Notes: generated by a model from the sequence alone, not told the origin. Positions 16,192 to 25,169 are shown, counted from the first letter of the stretch. The stretch: 64,000 nucleotides of DNA from Agromyces lapidis (GCF_009749405.1 NZ_WBIQ01000008.1:186001-250000); one strand, 5' to 3'. Program-made: numbers and translations.

Positions 16192-17079
16192 TCAGCTCAG
16201 CCCGCAGCGCTCGGTGACGTAGTCGTAGAGCTCCGCCTTGAGCGCGTCGGATGACGGACGGTCGATCAGGCCCGTCCGCCCGTCGCCCGTGGCGACGACG
16301 AAGGCGAGGATGGTGCCGCGCTTGTCGTCGGCGAGCACGTGCGGGTCGCAGCGCGCCGGCCGCACGGCGAGCGGCACGACCACGGGTGCATCGCCGGGGG
16401 TGACCGCGAGGTCGAGCGGCCAGTCGGTGCCCGCCTCGTTGCCGAGCAGCGTCGAGCCGCGCACGAGCGAGATCGCGAGCGAGCCTGCGCCCGACGGTGC
16501 GGGGTCGACGGTGACGTCGATCCACGCGCGCTGCGCGGCCCCCTCGCTCTCGACGCGAAGGTGCTCGGGCATCGCGATCGTCGCGACCTCGGCGACCGAG
16601 GACTCGAGACAGTCGCCGGCGACGATGCGGGGGAGCGTGTCGAATGGGTCGTCGGGCGTCAGCTCACCGACGAAGTCGCGCGGGGCGGTCTCGACGCGAC
16701 CCTGCAGGCGCACGATCGGCTCGTCGCCGACCGCCGCGCAGCCGGGCGGCGGCAACTCGAGCCGTAGGTCGATCGCGTCGTCGGCCGAAAGTTCGACCCC
16801 GTCGTCGTACTGGAGCACGGCGCCGAGCGCCGGCACCTCGAGCTGTACCCCGGTGATCGACACGGGGGCAGGCCCGGCGTTCTCGAGGTGCACCACGATC
16901 CGTCGTGCCTCGACGTCGAGCCGCCCCTGCTGCACGCCCGCGCTGAGACCCGCGGGCAGCGGAAGCGGGTCGGGGTCGTCGATCACGGGCGCGCTGCACG
17001 CCGCGAGGGCGCCGAGCAGGGCGAGAACCGGTACCAGCGCGGGCCACGCGCGCCGCCGAGCGGCATCGGCGCGTGGCAT
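16192..17079 (-). CDS. Predicted lipoprotein of unknown function
   Basis: The 295-aa protein has an Arg-rich start, a hydrophobic signal (ALVPVLALLGALAAC) and a lipobox LAAC with Cys28 as the expected lipidated residue, so it should be anchored outside the membrane. The mature part reads as two beta-rich domains (VVHLENAGPAPVSITGVQLE; VPLAVRPARCDPH) and holds four further cysteines. No family was recognised. ATG 17079 is 5 bp after the mrp stop and has GGTGAG ahead; a GTG at 17088 overlapping the stop is an alternative. It is the last gene of the run MgtE/CBS, DUF1003, mrp, lipoprotein. Confidence 0.75.
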   Translation of the reverse strand: MPRADAARRRAWPALVPVLALLGALAACSAPVIDDPDPLPLPAGLSAGVQQGRLDVEARRIVVHLENAGPAPVSITGVQLEVPALGAVLQYDDGVELSADDAIDLRLELPPPGCAAVGDEPIVRLQGRVETAPRDFVGELTPDDPFDTLPRIVAGDCLESSVAEVATIAMPEHLRVESEGAAQRAWIDVTVDPAPSGAGSLAISLVRGSTLLGNEAGTDWPLDLAVTPGDAPVVVPLAVRPARCDPHVLADDKRGTILAFVVATGDGRTGLIDRPSSDALKAELYDYVTERCGLS

Positions 17080-17084
17080 CCGAC

Positions 17085-18269
17085 TCACCGTACCGAGACG
17101 TCGAGCCGGCGCCCTGCGAGCGAACGCGGCATCGCCGAGAGCTGCGCGGCCACCTGCTCGATCGCACGCGCCGCCGGGTCGTCGGGCGCGGCGACGACGA
17201 CGGGAACGCCCGAGTCGCCGCCCTGCCGCAGCGCCATGCTGAGCGGCACGCTCGCGAGGAGCGGCACCGCCGCGCCCTCGGTCGAGAGCCGGGATGCCAC
17301 GATCTCGCCGCCGCCCGAACCGAACAGCTCGAGCAGCGTGCCGTCGGGCTGCACGAGCGCCGCCATGTTCTCGACCACGCCGACGATGCGCTGCCCGGTC
17401 TGGCGAGCGACGACGCCCGAACGCTCGGCGACGTCGGCCGCAGCCGCCTGCGGCGTCGTCACGACGACGACCTCGGCGTTCGGCAGCAGCTGCCCGAGCG
17501 AGATCGCGACGTCGCCGGTGCCGGGCGGCAGGTCGACGAGCAGCACGTCGAGGTCGCCGAAGTACACGTCGGTGAGGAACTGCGAGAGGGTGCGGTGCAG
17601 CATCGGCCCGCGCCAGGCGACCGCCGTCGACGAGGCGCGTCCGCCGGGTGCGGTCGGCTCGACGAACATGCCGATCGAGATCACCTTCACGCCGTGCGCG
17701 ACGGGCGGCAGGATCATCTCGTCGACCCGCGTCGGGCGGGCGGCGAGGCCGTCGTCGTCGACGAGCCCCAGCAGCCCCGGGATCGAGAAGCCGTGCACGT
17801 CGGCGTCGACGAGGCCGACCGCGAGGCCGCGGGCGGCGAGCGCCACCGCGAGGTTCGCCGTGACGGTCGACTTGCCGACGCCGCCCTTGCCGCTCGTCAC
17901 CGCGATCACGCGCGTGAGCGAGCCGGGGCCGAACGGGTTCGTGCGCGCGGCCCGGCCGCCGCGGAGCCGTTCGGTGAGCGCGGCGCGCTGCTCGGGGGTC
18001 ATCACCGAGAGCTCGACGGCGGCGTTGCCCGCCCCCGCTACCGATTCGGCGGCCTGCCGCACGTCGCGTTCGATGCGGTCGCTGGCGGGGCATCCGACGA
18101 TCGTCAGGCGGATGCCGACCTCGACGCGGCCGTCGCCCGCCTCGACGACGCGATCGACCATGTCGAGCTCGGTGATGGGCTTGCGGATCTCGGGGTCGAT
18201 GACCGACTCGAGGGCGCGCAGCACGGCCTGTTCGAGGGGCGACGCGGGGGGTGCGCCCTCAGCCGGCAT
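17085..18269 (-). CDS. mrp: Mrp/ApbC-family P-loop ATPase, iron-sulfur carrier type
   Basis: The 394-aa protein has an N-terminal MIP18/DUF59 domain (residues 12-95, with IVGCPASDRIERDV and Cys60), then a deviant Walker A GKGGVGKS at 127-134, DADVHGFSIPGLLG and LPPGTGDVAISL. Relatives carry or insert Fe-S clusters. The CPxC pair that bridges the cluster in bacterial Mrp is missing: NMAALVQPDGTLLELFGSGGG appears where it should be (residues split from a longer run), a state I also recall for mycobacterial Mrp. The start overlaps DUF1003 by 11 bp. Confidence 0.9.
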   Translation of the reverse strand: MPAEGAPPASPLEQAVLRALESVIDPEIRKPITELDMVDRVVEAGDGRVEVGIRLTIVGCPASDRIERDVRQAAESVAGAGNAAVELSVMTPEQRAALTERLRGGRAARTNPFGPGSLTRVIAVTSGKGGVGKSTVTANLAVALAARGLAVGLVDADVHGFSIPGLLGLVDDDGLAARPTRVDEMILPPVAHGVKVISIGMFVEPTAPGGRASSTAVAWRGPMLHRTLSQFLTDVYFGDLDVLLVDLPPGTGDVAISLGQLLPNAEVVVVTTPQAAAADVAERSGVVARQTGQRIVGVVENMAALVQPDGTLLELFGSGGGEIVASRLSTEGAAVPLLASVPLSMALRQGGDSGVPVVVAAPDDPAARAIEQVAAQLSAMPRSLAGRRLDVSVR

Positions 18270-18780
18270 GCTCGGCCTCCTCCTCGTCGCGGCGGTCGAG
18301 CTCGTCGAGGATCGCGCGCAGCTCGGCGCGGATGAACTCCTTGGAGGCCAGGTCTTTCACGGCGAGCCGCAGCGCCACGACCTCGCGGGCGAGGTACTCG
18401 GTGTCGGCGAGATTGCGCTCGGCGCGCTGGCGGTCCTGTTCGATCTGCACGCGGTCGCGGTCGTCCTGCCGGTTCTGCGCGAGCAGGATGAGCGGGGCCG
18501 CGTACGACGCCTGCAGCGAGAGCACGAGGGTGAGCGCGGTGAATCCGATCGCGATCGAGTCGAACCGCAACTGCTCGGGCGCGAAGGTGTTCCAGGCCAT
18601 CCAGCCGATGGCGAACACCGACAGGCCCAGCAGGAACGCCGGCGTACCCATGCCGCGGGCCACCCACTCGGTGAAGCGGCCGAAGCGATCGCTGTCGCCC
18701 GAGCCTCCTCGGAAGGGAGCATTGCGGCGAATGCCCTTCGGTGTGTCGAAACGACGGTCTTCCGACTCAGCGCGTGCCAT
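18259..18780 (-). CDS. DUF1003 membrane protein
   Basis: The 173-aa protein has two adjacent membrane helices (FLLGLSVFAIGWMAWNTF; IAIGFTALTLVLSLQASYAA) and then a charged helical tail (AQNRQDDRDRVQIEQDRQRA onward) that is the DUF1003 signature. Function is unknown. It overlaps the MgtE/CBS gene by 14 bp and mrp by 11 bp, so the three are translated together; the gene order matches mycobacteria and suggests a role near magnesium or metal handling, which is inference. Confidence 0.88.
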   Translation of the reverse strand: MARAESEDRRFDTPKGIRRNAPFRGGSGDSDRFGRFTEWVARGMGTPAFLLGLSVFAIGWMAWNTFAPEQLRFDSIAIGFTALTLVLSLQASYAAPLILLAQNRQDDRDRVQIEQDRQRAERNLADTEYLAREVVALRLAVKDLASKEFIRAELRAILDELDRRDEEEAEHAG

Positions 18781-20095
18781 CTGCTCCCCTCCTTCCGTAT
18801 GGGATCGGGATGCTTCCCGTCGTCAGCTGCGCCCGCGCGGTGCTGCGCTTGGCCAGCTCGCCTTCCTCGGGGTGACTTCGCCAGTCATCGGGCAACAGGT
18901 AGTCGAGCACGTCGTCAATCGTCACCACCCCGACGAGTCGATGTTTCTCGTCGACGACCGGCACCGAGACCAGGTCGTAGCTCGCGAGGATGCGGCTCAC
19001 CTCGGCGGCCGAGGTGTCGGCCGTGACCGGCTCGAGGCCCTGGTCGATGAGGGTGCCGAGCCGCTCGTGGGGCGGGTAGCGCAGCATGCGCTGGAAGTGC
19101 ACGATGCCGAGGAACCGGCCCGTGGGCGGCTCGTACGGCGGCAGCGTCACGCACACCGCGGCACCGAGCGCCGGCGGCAGGTCGTGCCGGCGGATGAGCG
19201 CGAGCCCCTCGGCGACCGTCGCGTCGGCCGAGACGATGATCGGCTCGGTGGTCATGAGGCCGCCCGCGGTGTCGGGGCCGTAGGAGAGGAGGAAGCGCAC
19301 GTCCTCGGCCTCCTCGGGCTCCATGAGCTCGAGGAGGTGCTCGCCGCGCTCCTCGGGCAGCTGCGCGATGAGGTCGGCCGCGTCGTCGGGCTGCATGTGG
19401 TCGAGCACGTCGGCGGCGCGGTCGTCGCCGAGGCCGGCGAGGATCACGACCTGGTCGGACTCGGGCATCTCTTCGAGCACGTCGGCCAGCCGGTCGTCGG
19501 GCAGTTCCTCGGCGACCTCCTGGCGCCGCTGCGCCGGAAGGTCGAGCAGGGTCGACGCGAGGTCGGCCGGCTTCAGTTCGGAGTAGGTCGCGATGAGCTG
19601 CTCGGCCGACTGCGCCTCACCGGTGGCGAGCTGCTCGCGCACCTCGCGCCAGGTGACGTAGGCCGACTGCCCCTTCGAGAACGGCGAGGCTCCCTTGGGC
19701 CGACGCACGAAGAGCTGGTCGACCTCCCACTCGCCGGGCTCCTGCTCCTCGATCGCGACGTCCTCGATGGTCGCCGTGCCCGAGCCGTCGTTGAAGAGCA
19801 CCTTGCGGCCGAGCATCTCGGCGATGACCCGCACCTCTCCGCCGCGCTGCTCGAAGCGACGCAGGTTGATGAGCCCGGTCGTGATGATCTGGCCGCCGCC
19901 GATCGAGGTGACGCGCCCGATCGAGACGAACACGCGCCGCTTGCCGGGGATCTCGACGATGAGGCCGACGACGCGCGGAGGGTCGCTCTTCCGGTACACG
20001 ACGAGGACGTCGCGCACCTTGCCGACCCGATCGCCGGCGGGGTCGAAGACGGCGCACCCGGCGAGTCGGGCGACGAAGACTCTCGTGGCGCTCAC
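18767..20095 (-). CDS. Soluble MgtE N-domain/CBS-pair protein with N-terminal PRC-barrel-like domain
   Basis: The 442-aa protein starts with a PRC-barrel-like region (FDPAGDRVGKVRDVLVVYR), then an MgtE intracellular N-domain of short repeats (SELKPADLASTLLDLPAQRR; LPDDRLADVLEEMPESDQ; MQPDDAADLIAQLPEERG) and two CBS motifs (PDTAGGLMTTEPIIVSADAT; PVVDEKHRLVGVVTIDDVLD). No membrane domain follows, so it is not a channel itself but a cytosolic Mg/nucleotide-sensing relative. GTG 20095 lies 6 nt after TAAGTT on the minus strand. It is the first gene of the mrp operon. Confidence 0.88.
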   Translation of the reverse strand: MSATRVFVARLAGCAVFDPAGDRVGKVRDVLVVYRKSDPPRVVGLIVEIPGKRRVFVSIGRVTSIGGGQIITTGLINLRRFEQRGGEVRVIAEMLGRKVLFNDGSGTATIEDVAIEEQEPGEWEVDQLFVRRPKGASPFSKGQSAYVTWREVREQLATGEAQSAEQLIATYSELKPADLASTLLDLPAQRRQEVAEELPDDRLADVLEEMPESDQVVILAGLGDDRAADVLDHMQPDDAADLIAQLPEERGEHLLELMEPEEAEDVRFLLSYGPDTAGGLMTTEPIIVSADATVAEGLALIRRHDLPPALGAAVCVTLPPYEPPTGRFLGIVHFQRMLRYPPHERLGTLIDQGLEPVTADTSAAEVSRILASYDLVSVPVVDEKHRLVGVVTIDDVLDYLLPDDWRSHPEEGELAKRSTARAQLTTGSIPIPYGRRGADGTR

Positions 20096-20101
20096 GCTTC
20101 C

Positions 20102-20107
20102 AACTTA
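20102..20107 (-). promoter_or_regulatory. -10-like hexamer of the MgtE/CBS operon
   Basis: TAAGTT ends 6 nt before GTG 20095 on the minus strand; the GGAAGC between could also act as a weak ribosome site. Confidence 0.4.
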
Positions 20108-20162
20108 GCCCCCGGATGCCCCGTCGCGGGCCTCATTCCGGCCCCGCCGGGCGTTGGCATGG

Positions 20163-20168
20163 GAGAAT
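20163..20168 (+). promoter_or_regulatory. -10-like hexamer of the stress-protein gene
   Basis: GAGAAT ends 6 nt before GTG 20175 and decides this start over the GTG-less longer reading from 20154. Confidence 0.45.
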
Positions 20169-20174
20169 GGGCCG

Positions 20175-20924
20175 GTGAGCAACCAGACGCCGTACGGTGG
20201 CCGTGCCGGCCGCGAGTTCCCGACGCTGCCGAAGGGCGAGACCGTTGCGAGCTTCGAGAGCTACGCCGAGGCGCAGGCCGCGGTCGACCGGCTCTCGAAG
20301 GCCGAGTTCCCCGTGAAGGAGCTGGCGATCGTCGGCACCGACCTCACGAGCGTCGAGCGCATCACCGGCAGGCTGACCTGGAGCCGGGCTGCCGGGGCGG
20401 GTGCGCTCTCGGGGGCCTGGTTCGGCCTCTTCCTCGGTCTCCTGTTCTTCATCTTCGCCCCGTCGGGAGCCTCGCTCGGCATTCTCGGTGCGGCGGTGCT
20501 CATCGGCGCAGGCTTCGGCATGATCTTCAGCGTCGTCTCGTACTCGGTCAACCGCCGGCGTCGCGACTTCACCTCGGTCATGCAGGTGCTCGCCACCCGC
20601 TACGCGATCATCGCCGAGCCGGCCCACGTGACGCGCGCCCGCACGGTGCTCGGCACCTCTGGGCAGGTGTTCCCGCCCGCACCCGGGCAGTCGGCCGTCG
20701 TCGCCGCGCCGCCGGCGCCGCCGGTGGTGCCGGCCGACTCCGACACGGTTCCCACCGAGGAGGCGGGCACCGACGAGGCATCCGCCCCCGTCGCCCCCGC
20801 CGAAGAGCCCCGCGGGCTCACCTACGGCGAGGCGCAGGACGCGGCTCGCCGCGCCGCCCGCGAGGCCCGTGACTCCGAGCAGCGCGCCCGCCGGGCAGCC
20901 GAGACGGGCGACGGCGAGGGGTAG
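20175..20924 (+). CDS. General-stress-protein-17M-like membrane protein
   Basis: The 249-aa protein has an N-terminal alpha/beta domain (VASFESYAEAQAAVDRLSKA, ELAIVGTDL) typical of the 17M domain of general stress proteins, two Gly-rich membrane segments (AGALSGAWFGLFLGLLFFIF; GAAVLIGAGFGMIFSVVSYS) and an Ala/Pro/Glu-rich, then Arg-rich C-terminus. The function is unknown. It is divergent from the MgtE/CBS operon, as its homologue is in mycobacteria. GTG 20175 is chosen from the -10 at 20163-20168. Confidence 0.8.
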   Translation: MSNQTPYGGRAGREFPTLPKGETVASFESYAEAQAAVDRLSKAEFPVKELAIVGTDLTSVERITGRLTWSRAAGAGALSGAWFGLFLGLLFFIFAPSGASLGILGAAVLIGAGFGMIFSVVSYSVNRRRRDFTSVMQVLATRYAIIAEPAHVTRARTVLGTSGQVFPPAPGQSAVVAAPPAPPVVPADSDTVPTEEAGTDEASAPVAPAEEPRGLTYGEAQDAARRAAREARDSEQRARRAAETGDGEG

Positions 20925-21019
20925 CCCGTCCCCACCCGGTGGGCGCGACGAGCCGTGCCCGACCGTCGGGCCCGAACAGGCTCGTCGCCGAGGCGCGGGC
21001 GGCTCCCAGACTCGCGATA

Positions 21020-21025
21020 TATCGT
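21020..21025 (+). promoter_or_regulatory. -10 hexamer of the PGPGW gene (leaderless type)
   Basis: TATCGT ends 6 nt before ATG 21032. Confidence 0.5.
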
Positions 21026-21031
21026 GTCGCC

Positions 21032-21418
21032 ATGACGACTGCCGACACGGCCGAACACCAAGGCCTCGAAGCCGAGATCACCCGTGAGATCGCCGCGGGC
21101 GAGCGGCCCGATCGTCCGATGCGGCGCCTGCTCCGCGGCATCCGCAACCGGATCGAGGGGCGACCGGTGCTCCGCCGTGTCTACCGCATCGGCGTGGCCG
21201 TGCTCGGCGGCGCGATCGCCGTCGGTGGGCTGCTGCTCGTACCGCTGCCGGGGCCGGGCTGGCTCGTCGTCTTCCTCGGGCTCGCCGTTCTCGGCACCGA
21301 GTTCGCGTGGGCGAAGCGCCTCGCTGCGTTCACGAAGCGTCAGCTCGCCCGCTTCTGGGCTTGGTGGAGAGCCCGCCGCGCAGCGCGCGCCGCCCGCACG
21401 GCGCGCGCCGCCGGCTGA
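21032..21418 (+). CDS. PGPGW-family transmembrane protein
   Basis: The 128-aa protein has a charged N-terminus and two closely spaced membrane helices that contain the family signature PLPGPGWLVVFLGLAVLGTE, followed by an Arg/Ala-rich basic tail. This is the small TIGR02611/PGPGW family found in actinobacteria; function unknown. The ATG at 21032 is supported by TATCGT 6 nt upstream; a longer reading from 20939 lacks such support. It is convergent with aminopeptidase P. Confidence 0.85.
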   Translation: MTTADTAEHQGLEAEITREIAAGERPDRPMRRLLRGIRNRIEGRPVLRRVYRIGVAVLGGAIAVGGLLLVPLPGPGWLVVFLGLAVLGTEFAWAKRLAAFTKRQLARFWAWWRARRAARAARTARAAG

Positions 21419-21518
21419 GCGGTCGCTCGGCGCGCCACTTCGACACCCCCGCGCCGGTCGTGGCGCAGAGGGCGTCGAAGAGACGAACGCGGAGAGCGAG
21501 GCGCCGCCGCGCGCGCGA

Positions 21519-23093
21519 TCAGCCGCGGGCGCCCTGCACCCACGCCTCGACCGCGTCGGCGGTGCGGGGGATCCGCACCGAGAGGTTCTCGGCGCCGTCG
21601 GCGGTGACGAGGATGTCGTCCTCGATGCGCACGCCGATGCCGCGGAACTCGGCCGGAACCGTGAGGTCGTCGGGCTGGAAGTACAGGCCGGGCTCGATCG
21701 TGAAGATCATGCCCGCCTCGATCACGCCGTCCATGTACAGCTCGCGCCGCGCCTGCGCGCAGTCGTGCACGTCGAGGCCGAGGTGGTGGCTCGTGCCGTG
21801 CACCATGTACCGGCGGTGGAACTGGTTGTCGGGCTCGAGCGACTCCTCTGCCGACACCGGCAGGAAGCCCCACTCGGCGGTCTTGCGCGCGATGACGGCC
21901 ATCGCCGCGGCATGCACCTCGCGGAACACGATGCCCGGCTTCACGATCGCGAAGGCGGCGTCGGCGGCCTCGAGCACGGCCTCGTAGACCTGCCGCTGCA
22001 CGGGCGAGAAGGTGCCGTTCACCGGGAAGGTGCGCGTGATGTCGGCGGTGTAGTACGAGTCCATCTCGACGCCCGCGTCGAGCAGCACGAGGTCGCCGGG
22101 CACGACCGGGCCGTCGTTGCGGGTCCAGTGCAGGATCGTCGCGTGCGGACCTGCCGCCGCGATCGAGCCGTAGCCGACGTCGTTGCCGTCGAGGCGGGCG
22201 CGGGTCGCGAAGACGCCCTCGATGACGCGCTCGCCGCGCACTTCGGCCGTGATGCGGGGGAGCTCGGCGAGCACCTCGCCGAAGCCGCGCTCGGTCGCGT
22301 CGATCGCGGCGCGCATCTCGGCGATCTCGTAGTCGTCCTTCACGAGACGCAGCTCGCTCACGACTCGCGCGAGCTCGCCGTCGGGCTCGTGGTCGCCGCC
22401 GACCTCGAGCGAGAACGCCGCGTCCTGCGCGTTCTCGCTGAGCACGCGCTCGGCGGCGAAGCGGATGCGGGCGTGGTCGACGCGCTCGGTCACGGCGGCG
22501 TCGGCCTCGCGGATGACGAGCGTCGCGGTGTCGACGGCGTCGATCACGGCGTCGAAGTCGAGGATGTCGCGAGTGGCGACTGCGAGGTCGGCGGCGACGT
22601 GCGCGAGGGAGGGACGGGGGCCGATCCAGAACTCGCCGATCGCGGCGTTGGCGTAGAACTCCTCGGAGTCGCGACCCGCGCGCTCGCGGAAGTACAGCGT
22701 CGCCTCGTGACCGGTGTCGCCGGTCGGCTCGAGCACGAGCAGCGCACCCGGCTCGGAGTCGGAGCCCCAGCCGGTGAGGTGCGCGAACGCCGAGTGCGCG
22801 CGATACGGGTAGTCGGTGTCGTTCGCGCGCTGCTTCATGTCGCCCGCGGGGATGACGAGGCGCTGGCCGGGGAACGCTGCGGAGACCTTGGCACGGCGTT
22901 CGGCGGCGTTGGCGGCCTGCGGGCGGGCCTGCGGCAGCGTCTCGTCGCGTTCGGCCCAGCCGGTGCCGATGAAGTTCTTGAATCCCTCGGAGCCGGGCGT
23001 CGTCGAACGGTTCGCGTTGCGGTCGGCTTCGTCGCCGTTCGTGGTGGCCGGAGCCGCGGTCTCAGTGGTGGAGGTGTCGCTCGAGTTCGCCAT
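21519..23093 (-). CDS. pepP: Xaa-Pro aminopeptidase (M24B, aminopeptidase P)
   Basis: PepP removes an N-terminal residue that precedes proline. The 524-aa protein has a disordered Ser/Thr/Asn-rich start, a creatinase-like N-domain and the pita-bread C-domain. The five metal ligands can be followed in LLDAGVEMDSYYTADITRTF (two Asp), HGTSHHLGLDVHD (His), IEPGLYF (Glu) and RIEDDILV (Glu). ATG 23093 is set by GAGAAT 6 nt upstream and an overlapping GGAG. The long acidic/polar head before residue 40 is typical of Streptomyces-type PepP. Monocistronic. Confidence 0.93.
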   Translation of the reverse strand: MANSSDTSTTETAAPATTNGDEADRNANRSTTPGSEGFKNFIGTGWAERDETLPQARPQAANAAERRAKVSAAFPGQRLVIPAGDMKQRANDTDYPYRAHSAFAHLTGWGSDSEPGALLVLEPTGDTGHEATLYFRERAGRDSEEFYANAAIGEFWIGPRPSLAHVAADLAVATRDILDFDAVIDAVDTATLVIREADAAVTERVDHARIRFAAERVLSENAQDAAFSLEVGGDHEPDGELARVVSELRLVKDDYEIAEMRAAIDATERGFGEVLAELPRITAEVRGERVIEGVFATRARLDGNDVGYGSIAAAGPHATILHWTRNDGPVVPGDLVLLDAGVEMDSYYTADITRTFPVNGTFSPVQRQVYEAVLEAADAAFAIVKPGIVFREVHAAAMAVIARKTAEWGFLPVSAEESLEPDNQFHRRYMVHGTSHHLGLDVHDCAQARRELYMDGVIEAGMIFTIEPGLYFQPDDLTVPAEFRGIGVRIEDDILVTADGAENLSVRIPRTADAVEAWVQGARG

Positions 23094-23099
23094 GGCTCC

Positions 23100-23105
23100 A
23101 TTCTC
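23100..23105 (-). promoter_or_regulatory. -10-like hexamer of pepP
   Basis: GAGAAT on the minus strand ends 6 nt before ATG 23093; the same hexamer serves the stress-protein gene at 20175. Confidence 0.45.
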
Positions 23106-23140
23106 GCACCGCCGGATGAGAGCCGAACCGCCTGAGCGAC

Positions 23141-24166
23141 TCAGCCGGCTCGCACGAGCGTGGCCGCGATCGGGCGGTGGTCGCTGCCCGCGTCGTCGAG
23201 GCTGCCGATCACCTCGAAGCGCTCCACCGCCCAGCCGGGCGTCGCCATCACATGGTCGATCGGGCTGCCGAGCAGCTCGGGCGCACTGGCCGGCCAGGTG
23301 CCGAGCGCCGCCGAGCGGGCCGCGACCGCGGCATCCCGACACCGCCCGAGGTCGCCGCCGTCGATGCCGCGACCGGCGAAGTGGTCGACCGTCGCGTTGA
23401 AGTCGCCCGCCATGATGACGTTCTCGCCCGTGCACTGCTCGGCGAGCCAGTCGAGGTCGCTGCGCCAGTTGCGCAGCTCCCAACGGATCGGCGCGACCGC
23501 GTGCACGGCGACGATGCGGGGGCCGTCGCCCGAGACCGGGTCGGCCACGACGCTCGGCAGGGTGTTCGTGTTGCCGGGCGGGCCGGGCGCCTCGGCCGAG
23601 ACCACCTCGTAGTCGCCGAGCTCGGGGCTGATCAGCAGTGTCGTCGACCTGGCCTTCGCCACGTCGTCGTAGGCGAGCGTGTGCACCCACATCGGGGATC
23701 CGCCCTCGCGCATCGCGATCGCGACCTCCTCGCCGAGCGGGTCGGTGGTCTCGGGCAGCACGACGACGTCGGCGCCCTCGTCGAGGGCGAGGTCCGCGAT
23801 GGTGCTCGCGTCGGGCACCTCGCCGAGCGTGTTCCACGCCAGCACGGTGACCGAGTCGGGCGGCGTGGCGCCCGTGGCATCCACGCTGCCGGCGCCGCGC
23901 ATCGCGAGCACCGCCACGTTGGCGCCTGCGAAGAGTGCGAACACGACGGCCATCGCGATCGCGAAGCGCCGTGAGCGGCGGGGGATCGCGAGGAGCGCGA
24001 AGATCACCGCGACGACGAGGCCGCAGACCGCGGCGACCCCTCGGAGCGCGACGACGTGCGCTGCGATCCACTGGTTCTGCAGGCCGAACGCCTGCGGCCA
24101 GGCGAGGATGAGCGCTGCGACGGCGGTGCCGAGTACGATGACCCAGCCGAAGATGCGGGGGAGCAT
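23141..24166 (-). CDS. Membrane-anchored endonuclease/exonuclease/phosphatase-family protein
   Basis: The 341-aa protein has three N-terminal membrane helices (FGWVIVLGTAVAALILAW onward) and an extracytoplasmic EEP domain: VTVLAWNTLGEVP, VVVLPETT (Glu ligand), IVAVHAVAP, MAGDFNATVDHF and GSDHRPIAATL (catalytic Asp-His). Such proteins act on phosphodiesters of nucleic acids, sphingomyelin or inositides; the substrate here is unknown. ATG 24166 has GGTGGA just upstream and TAGTGT 7 nt before it. It is divergent from the PHP gene. Confidence 0.82.
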   Translation of the reverse strand: MLPRIFGWVIVLGTAVAALILAWPQAFGLQNQWIAAHVVALRGVAAVCGLVVAVIFALLAIPRRSRRFAIAMAVVFALFAGANVAVLAMRGAGSVDATGATPPDSVTVLAWNTLGEVPDASTIADLALDEGADVVVLPETTDPLGEEVAIAMREGGSPMWVHTLAYDDVAKARSTTLLISPELGDYEVVSAEAPGPPGNTNTLPSVVADPVSGDGPRIVAVHAVAPIRWELRNWRSDLDWLAEQCTGENVIMAGDFNATVDHFAGRGIDGGDLGRCRDAAVAARSAALGTWPASAPELLGSPIDHVMATPGWAVERFEVIGSLDDAGSDHRPIAATLVRAG

Positions 24167-24242
24167 TCCACCCACACTAGGTGCACCGACTCTGGGAACG
24201 CCCGGTGAATCCCGCGAGCCCGTCGCTCCGCTCGGGCATCGA

Positions 24243-24248
24243 TAGCAT
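24243..24248 (+). promoter_or_regulatory. -10 hexamer of the PHP gene
   Basis: TAGCAT ends 6 nt before ATG 24255; the six bases TGGGGG between could also bind ribosomes. Confidence 0.5.
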
Positions 24249-24254
24249 TGGGGG

Positions 24255-25142
24255 ATGTCAGAAGCCCCCGGCGCGCCCGGCGAAGCCGACCTGCACACCC
24301 ACTCCACGGTGTCGGACGGGACGGAGGCGCCGGCCGAGCTCATGCGGCAGGCCGCAGCGGCCGGGCTCTGGGGCGTGGCGCTCACCGACCACGACTCGAC
24401 GAGCGGCTGGGCCGAGGCGGCGGCCGCGGTCGCCGAGACGGGCGTCGCCCTCATCCCCGGCATGGAGCTGTCGACCCGCGAGGGCTTCGCGAGCGTGCAC
24501 CTGCTCGGCTATCTCATCGACCCGCTCGACGAGTCGCTCCTCGCCGAGACCGCGCGCATCCGCGAATCCCGCCTGACGCGTGCCGAACAGATCGTGCGCC
24601 GCATCGGCCGCGACTACGACCTCAGCTGGGACGACGTGCTCGCCCAGACCGCCGAGGGCGCGACGATCGGTCGCCCGCACATCGCGGATGCGCTCGTCGC
24701 CCGAGGGCATGTGGAGACGCGATCGGCGGCGTTCTCCGGAATCCTGCATCCGAGGGCGGGGTACGCGCAGCCGCACTACGCGCCCGATCCGCTCACCGGG
24801 GTCCGCCTCATCCGTGCGGCCGGCGGCGTGCCGGTGCTCGCGCACCCCGGCACCCGCGGCGCCGAACAGATCGTGCCGCCCGAGCGCCTCGCGCGCCTCG
24901 TCGACGCCGGGCTCTTCGGGCTCGAGGTCGACCACCCCGAGAACCAGGAGGCCGCGAAGCCCAGGCTGCGCGAGCTCGCTGCGCGGTTCGGCCTGGCGAT
25001 CACCGGGTCGAGCGACTACCACGGCACCGGCAAGACGAATCGTCTCGGGGAGTGCCTGACGGCGCCCGACGTCGTGGCGCGCCTCATCGCCGAGGGGCGC
25101 GGGTCGGAGGCCGTGCTGCCGCCTGCCGTTCGGGCCCCGTAG
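24255..25142 (+). CDS. PHP-domain phosphoesterase (nucleoside bisphosphate phosphatase-like)
   Basis: The 295-aa PHP metallohydrolase has the four PHP motifs: DLHTHSTVSDGT, ALTDHDSTSG, PGMELST and VLAHPGT, then TGSSDYHGTGK near the end. Stand-alone proteins of this form include E. coli YciV/RNase AM, which acts on 3',5'-nucleoside bisphosphates and short RNA 5' ends; the same role is likely but not proven. A strong hairpin at 25170-25211 follows the stop and separates it from the convergent helicase. Confidence 0.87.
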   Translation: MSEAPGAPGEADLHTHSTVSDGTEAPAELMRQAAAAGLWGVALTDHDSTSGWAEAAAAVAETGVALIPGMELSTREGFASVHLLGYLIDPLDESLLAETARIRESRLTRAEQIVRRIGRDYDLSWDDVLAQTAEGATIGRPHIADALVARGHVETRSAAFSGILHPRAGYAQPHYAPDPLTGVRLIRAAGGVPVLAHPGTRGAEQIVPPERLARLVDAGLFGLEVDHPENQEAAKPRLRELAARFGLAITGSSDYHGTGKTNRLGECLTAPDVVARLIAEGRGSEAVLPPAVRAP

Positions 25143-25169
25143 GCCGCGGATCCCCGGCCCCGACAGGAG

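Noticed and set aside
16192..18093. A single 633-codon minus-strand frame joining mrp-antiphase sequence to the lipoprotein
   Set aside because: Only its last 296 codons are real (the lipoprotein from ATG 17079). The upstream part is out of phase with mrp, which carries the P-loop motifs in another frame.
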